Source: Siderastrea radians (lineage: Eukaryota; Cnidaria; Anthozoa; Scleractinia; Rhizangiidae). Taken from it: a stretch of DNA of 64,000 nt. The position numbers were made by a program, and so were the translations under genes. The notes beneath the pieces are model-generated. The model worked only from the letters and a program-made list of their open reading frames with translations, ran no database searches and was not told the origin of the DNA. This document shows positions 58,701 to 64,000 of this stretch, piece by piece. Every line of letters begins with the position of its first letter. Position 1 is the stretch's first letter. The stretch covers positions 10,303,130 to 10,367,129 of the forward strand of contig OZ024898.1 in assembly GCA_964017195.1 (NCBI GenBank), in the 5' to 3' direction.

Positions 58701-60489
58701 AATAAAAACGAAGGGAAAAAGGATAGGTATTTAGTGTGCCACCAGACAAACAGTAACTTTTTGCAGACGAAAGTAACCATAATTGGACATGCGTGACAGC
58801 CGGTGTAATAATCATCAGTTGCCACGAATTGCAAAGTTCAGTTCAAAGTTCAGATTAACACGCTATAAAGCATTTTATCGACTTAGCTCTCATCACTTTT
58901 GTAAACATTATTTTCTCTTTAGCGCTGTTGCCAGTTACACAGATGTTTAGTGAAGCCTCACGACTCCTTAGACAAGAGTAGAGTGAAAGAAAAAAAAATG
59001 TGAGCAAAGAGCCTATCTGCTAAAAAAGTGAGAACTCCACCAGAACATGTACAGAAGTAAAACAGCTAATCCAAACATCCTATTTTTAGCAATCTTACCA
59101 AAGGGAAGTGTTGCGTTAACAAAGATGGGTAACTCTGAATCGACGAGTTAGTTTCCAAATGCACAGTTCCATAACGAGCTATCGTTAAACTGCTTTCGAC
59201 ATTCCTCTACTCCACGGCGAGCTCCTAATTTCACGATGCTCCGTAGAGGGGGATAACCCAGCTGTAAATTGGAAGTATTAAAGAGACAAGTAAATGCTCT
59301 ATTCCCGAAAGTAACAATAATTTGTGTAGTATTGTGGCGATAAGGAACCAATATGGTGCCCTACAGTTAACGTTTCACCTCTTAGACGGCTACAAATAAA
59401 CGAATACAAATTCTTTTTTGAAAGACTTAATTCTCGCCACATTTCTTTAAACACATTCCCTGTCCATTGATAACAATAGCTTGCAACAACCAAATTGATT
59501 CACCCAACATTGAGGGGAAGGAAAAGCCAAGCATAAAAACAGGTGATTTGCGACATTGCGAGAAGTGTTCCAACGCAATTTGCCCAATGTGAAGAAAAAT
59601 GTAGCTCCGTACAGTATATACGCGCAGTGGATTTGCCGGCGCATCGCGGGTTTCTATTAGGCGCGTTCGGATATTTTTTTCTTTTGGAATCTCCTGACAA
59701 AAAAGGGAAACATACGCGCCAGCGAGGGAATAAAGACGTCTTGAAGTTCCTTAGGCCCTACGCGCGAGTAAAACTGTATAGTGGGGGGGGGGGGTGGGGG
59801 GGGGGACAGGGAGGTTTAAACCTCCCGCTTCCCGTACCCTTTAATCCTGGTTCCCGCCCTGTATTTGTTGCCGCACGCCTCTTTGCTTTTTTTTTTATTT
59901 CAAAATATTGCGCAACTGATCAGCCCCAGCAATACACGAATAGAGGAGTTTGTATGGAAAATATAACGCGCGCTAAAAATGTGTTTAATGTGAAATAAAG
60001 TTGCCTTTTTAACTCGCCTCTGGCTCATTCATGCGTTTATCAGTGTTTTTACAGTGATTTAGTCCTCGAAGGATCAATATAACACCTCTCTGAGCGAGAC
60101 GCTTTTCCACCCTGAGAGGCAAAGAGAGTTGGATTACTGTGTTTGAAAGCCAAAAATAGTGAGCTTGGGCTACCTGTGATATTATCTGTCAAGGGTTACT
60201 GCACATCAGAAATTCTGAGCGCGCTATAGAAATAGAAAATGGTGTTTTGTTCAGTAAGCTCAAGTGAACTTCTGACTTACTTGGGTTTGTCCGGCTTCAA
60301 AAAAACTGCTAAGGAGAGTCACGTTTGACTTGATTATCACTGGCATATGTTCAAGGAATGCAGCTGCACAGTAAACGTACTTGTAAGCTCGAAGGAGTGA
60401 GATGGCCCGCACAAGTCTACCAGCTGCAGGGACATCAAATCAACAAGAATCACTAAAATCACAACTGATAACTTCATCTTCAGGAGCGA

Positions 60490-61560
60490 TTGTTACGCCG
60501 ACGATGCTTAGTGCTGGGGAATTCGAGGGAAACTGATCAATGCAACGGTCAACTGAAACTGTCTGTAGTTGAGAGATAAGCGTGAATCTTATACTAAAAG
60601 AAACGTGACATTGTGGCAGATTAGAAGCAAAATTCTGCTTGGTCAATCAAGGAGAAATTGAATTGACAGATGATATCAATTGATTCCCCGACAAGACACT
60701 GATAACCAGAAAAAAAACAGCTGAATAATACTCAATCCCAACACAGTCTAAATTTGGATCAAGGACCATTATACTTTTTTGGGGGGAGGGGGCCATTTTA
60801 TTTCTACAGGAATTTTTTGGTCACTAAAAGCTCTGTATGGATTTTATTTGAATAGCTTGCAATAAATTTCTTTGTTTTCTGCCGCATGTACGATTTTTAT
60901 CTCATCTACAAAAACTGCTCATATATTTGTATTTAATATCCAGGTAGTACCCTTCTGTCACTTACAATGGCGTCTGTGAGCTACAACTATAATAATAGCT
61001 TAATTCAGCGCAGCCTTTGAGGGGTTTTTCAGGGCAATGAACCAAATAATCTAAATGAACATGATATGGTTTAGAGCTCCAACTGTTAGAAGGCAGACAA
61101 GTTGGTTATTTGCCCTGGACTTATACAAAGGGGTTTTTGATGGACTTATTAACGGGGGAAGAGGGAGAGGAGGAGGTAGGCCAGGGGCGTACATCCAATA
61201 TTGATGTTTCAGTACAATACAAAGATCAGTTTTCGATATTTCAATCAGCCAGTTAGACTAGATGACCGGGTAGATGGGTTTTTCCGTATGCCTAGTTGGT
61301 TTGAGTTTTAATACTTGAGATCACAGCAGCTGTCAGTTCAAATAATGTTGAGGTTAGCTCGTCATTCACTAAATAAATTATGTTCTTATATTACCACTTG
61401 CCAATTGATTGAAACTTCAGTGCCAGTTAAAATTTCCGGCCATCATTTTGACTCACATCAGTTGCCAAATAGGATCAGGATAATGAGCCCGAGAGCCTTT
61501 TACCATCTGAGAATATAATCAAGTTAGCTGAACTATAAAAATAACCTAAACTTTATTAAG
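60490..61560 (-). other. 5' flank of Wnt-C, duplicate of Wnt-B and Wnt-D flanks
   Basis: 60490-60700 matches the Wnt-B upstream block. 60950-61560 matches 55900-56240 and 49283-49730, including ACAGCAGCTGTCA and the TAAATAAATTATGTT tail. It holds no gene. Confidence 0.65.
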
Positions 61561-62368
61561 ACGGAACTTGACTGACAGATGGCGAAACATGGGTGAAGTA
61601 GTTTTCTTCAGCTGTGTCAAACACGGGGAACATTTGTTTGTTTGTTTGTTTGTTTTTTAATTTGTGTTACTCGGCGGGTGTTTAAGGTAACGTTGATAGC
61701 CCTTGATTGATCGAGTACAGACGGAAAAATGGGCTCCGTGTGGAGCAAAATTGTGCTTGATTGGGGGTTATGAAAGTGTAAATAAGTACTAAAGTAACAA
61801 AATACCATCATTGCATCCTTCAACATTCTTCTGACATCTGCCAAGGAGCCAAAAATAAAGCACTTTATAACGTAAACAGCCCAAGAAGATGGCGCTTTGG
61901 TTGGCTTCCTTCAGATAGGCTACCTGTTCATATCCTGCTAGTAGAGCCATTACACGTAAAAGATTGTGAAAAACTTGCCTCTTCAGTTTGTTTTGTGTCA
62001 ACTTAAAAACATTTCTTTTTTATTTTTGTTTGTTTGCTTCTCTGCTTTTTTTAAATTTAAACAATACAGTACTGCAACAATACAACAATAATTTATAATT
62101 CAGGAATTTAATTTATTTAACACTTTCCGGCCGAATGGGGTCGTAAACGATCCCTGAGGTGATACATGGACTTAAACATATCTAAGGCAAACAGTTTTTT
62201 ACCCTCAAGCAATCCTGTATGAAAAAGAAGTAGATCGTGTTCATGATTCGTTTTGTAAATTTTGAATATTTATGCCACATGCACAAAGAAGAAGTTACCA
62301 TTTTGAGTACTGCCCCTGCGCTAAAGATTAAATTCACCCAAAATTACCTCGAATGAGTAAGAACCGAC
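61561..62368. other. No gene seen
   Basis: (TTTG)n at about 61631-61653. No supported gene or repeat. Confidence 0.4.
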
Positions 62369-62623
62369 TGTAGGGATTGCACCCTACGAGACGTTTCGTG
62401 ACTTTGAATTTATGTTTCGTGACTTTGGATTTTGTCACTTAGTGGACCGGAAGTTTCGTGACCGCGAGTCGTCCTAATATTAGTTTCTTGAAACACGAGT
62501 AGTGTAAGATGAGCAGTGTAATCTAAGTCACAAGAGAACGTAGAGCGAGGAAAATAAAGAGGCTCAACTGAAAGGAGTGTTGGTCCTCTGTTGTTCAGAC
62601 TGAGAACCGGAGCGCCGGTAACA
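62369..62623 (+). repeat. 5' LTR of a second LTR retrotransposon
   Basis: About 255 bp, from TGTAGGGATTGC to GCGCCGGTAACA, with AATAAA at 62553-62558. The 3' end is set by the primer-binding site three bases later. The left end is the nearest TG and is less certain. The partner LTR lies outside the window. Confidence 0.7.
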
Positions 62624-62626
62624 ATC

Positions 62627-62644
62627 TGGCGACCCTGCCAGGAC
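62627..62644 (+). other. tRNA primer-binding site
   Basis: TGGCGACCCTGCCAGGAC. Its complement GTCCTGGCAGGGTCGCCA has the form of a tRNA 3' end: part of the T loop, 5-base T stem, 7-base acceptor strand, discriminator G and CCA. The tRNA species is not identified. Confidence 0.85.
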
Positions 62645-62841
62645 TCTTGCAAGCCAGAGAGAAAAGATCAGAGGGGGAAAGCAAGTCAGATGCTTTACCA
62701 GAAAAGGAATACTAACGAACAGATGACTGAGGCCACGAATGGAAAAGGTGGGTTTTGAAACAGCTTGTTGTATTTTCCAGTCGAAATAACCGATCGTCGA
62801 GCGCTTTCAATTAAGTGTAGCCCGCCAGTAATCAGTCTTTA

Positions 62842-63993
62842 TTGAGTATGGAGCAGCTGCAGCTTGACGTTGAATCACTGGTTTATAAACAAGAGCAAGA
62901 AAGGCTCGAAACTGTTATCGAAGACTTAGAAATTTCCGATGACCTCACAGGCAAGAGTAGGGTACAAATAATTAAGCTAGTTATTAGCACAATTGACAAA
63001 AAGCTTGAAGGAGAGAGCAACCCGAAACAGAAGGTGGAATTGTTGACATTGATTCGTGCAAAGCTACTCGACGAACCTCCGCCGCTAGAGATGGACGAAA
63101 CAGAGAAACAGATGTTGGCTCTTGAGGAATAGTATGCAGCACTCAAAGCAAAACGGGATCAAGAGATGAAAGAGATCGAGATGAAACTAGCAGCAATGAA
63201 AAAAACAACGACGGGGAAAGCCGCCAATAAAGCGAATAAACCCCAGGAAAACCAGACACTGACAACAGACGGAACGATACTAGACGTGGGTTCTTCGTTA
63301 CTTCGCCGCGAATTTAAGATCTCCGGTCAAATCGGCGAGCCAGGCCAAACAGAAAAGCTGACGTTCGTGTCTCTGACCCACCAAATTGACTCTGGTCTTA
63401 AGAGGGGTTACAAAGAGAGAGACATCGTAGACGCAATAACACGTTCAATCTCACCGCACAGTAGTTTAAGGAGTTATGTTGAGACCCTCTCCGACCTGTC
63501 CCTGGCAAAACTCAGAAAGGTTCTCCGGGTGCACTACCGAGAGAAAACTGCTTCAGAGCTTTACCAGCAACTCGCCACTGCCTACCGGCATCCAAAGGAA
63601 ACACCTCAGCAGTTTCTCCTTCGGGCGTTGGATATTCGAAATAAAGTCAGTTTTGCAAGTCAAGAAGCAGATTGTGAAATAAATTACGATTTCCCCTTGA
63701 TTCAAAAGACTTTCCTTTAATCTTTTGAGACTGGTCTTAGGGACGACATCTTGGCAACCAATTTAAGGCCAACGCTGCGACTCCAGGGACTATCTAATGA
63801 AGACCTCGTGAAGCAGGTGAATGCGCTTGCATCTCACCAGGCGGAACGACAGTCAAAACTGGGAACAACCGAACCACAACCCCGTAGCCCATGGGAAACA
63901 TGGCAAATGTCGAAGAAGAGAAACGAAAAGGCAAGTTTGGAGAAGGTGCTAGTACACGTCCTGAATCAGGTGAAGGTGACCGGTTGCTCGTAG
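62842..63993 (+). pseudogene. Gypsy-like retrotransposon Gag with in-frame stops
   Basis: One phase runs from 62842 with three stops: TAG at 63130, TAA at 63718 and TAG at 63991. The first part is acidic and helical (KQEQERLETVIEDLEISDD), followed by a Lys-rich coiled coil (EMKEIEMKLAAMKKTTTG). The capsid-like domain has SLRSYVETLSDLSLAKLRKV, YQQLATAYRHPKETPQQFLL and then LRDDILATNLRP, a pattern like the retrotransposon gag family of Gypsy/Metaviridae elements. The region downstream (protease, RT) is beyond the window. Because the frame is kept and only point stops occur, the copy is lightly decayed. Confidence 0.8.
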
Positions 63994-64000
63994 AAATTCG

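Larger units (their letters stand above)
57663..60477 (-). pseudogene. Wnt: Wnt-C pseudogene, sister of Wnt-B
   Basis: Exons as in Wnt-B. Exon 1 is 60477-60381 (start MKLSVVILVILVDLMS; its donor is shifted one base, giving the wrong phase). The microexon was not found. Exon 3 is 59261-59099 (GYPPLRSIVKLGARRGVEE, with a TAA right after NCAFGN). Exon 4 is split: 58653-58606, a SINE (58311-58608), then 58310-58164. Its 3' half after TRRF is missing, and the sequence runs directly into the CTCTAG that should end the next intron. Exon 5 is 58163-57663 (open, 167 codons including stop). Lesions therefore include a nonsense codon, a SINE insertion, a deletion of exon end plus intron, and a phase change. 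The acyl-site hairpin reads CYGWSSC, one residue short but with Ser retained. Confidence 0.9.

Overview
This is a eukaryotic window with low gene density. Spliced genes with GT-AG introns, a Wnt cluster, BEL/Pao and Gypsy-type LTR elements, many foldback/TIR elements and a tRNA-derived SINE point to an anthozoan cnidarian, most likely a stony coral. The clade is an inference from the repeat style and gene content; no species marker is visible.

Layout. 1-12676 is repeat territory. Foldback elements flank an array of three ~1.3-kb tandem units. The third unit is split by a 5.5-kb DNA transposon (4627-10171) whose spliced, decayed gene joins a transposase-like region to a putative cysteine-protease-like region. 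12677-18956 is a very young BEL/Pao LTR retrotransposon: 285-bp LTRs with one visible difference and a 5-bp target duplication. Its gag-pol is nevertheless split by three frame changes. 18962-30470 holds no gene I can support, only foldback elements and a dispersed ~115-bp repeat.

30471-61560 is the Wnt region. A five-exon Wnt8-like gene (Wnt-A, + strand, 346 aa, exons between 30471 and 44242) faces tail-to-tail a tandemly duplicated, faster-evolving Wnt lineage on the minus strand. That lineage has Wnt-B (50634-55405, open, 344 aa), Wnt-C (57663-60477, a pseudogene with a stop codon, a SINE inside an exon and a fused exon/intron), and a third duplicate (about 47475-49768) that keeps only the 5' flank. 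The upstream block shared by the three minus-strand copies is the best candidate for cis-regulatory DNA. The two open genes differ from the canonical Wnt lipid-attachment motif: Wnt-A has Thr in place of the acylated Ser, and Wnt-B has Asn with a remodelled hairpin. Each N-terminus is built with a very short exon of different size (37 and 19 nt).

62369-64000 is the 5' end of a second LTR retrotransposon (Gypsy-like gag with three in-frame stops). It has a clear LTR end and an 18-nt primer-binding site that reads as the 3' end of a tRNA. The window ends inside it.

No rRNA, CRISPR or bacterial-type operon is present. Intron-exon structures were deduced by eye from splice consensus, phase agreement and comparison between the three Wnt copies.
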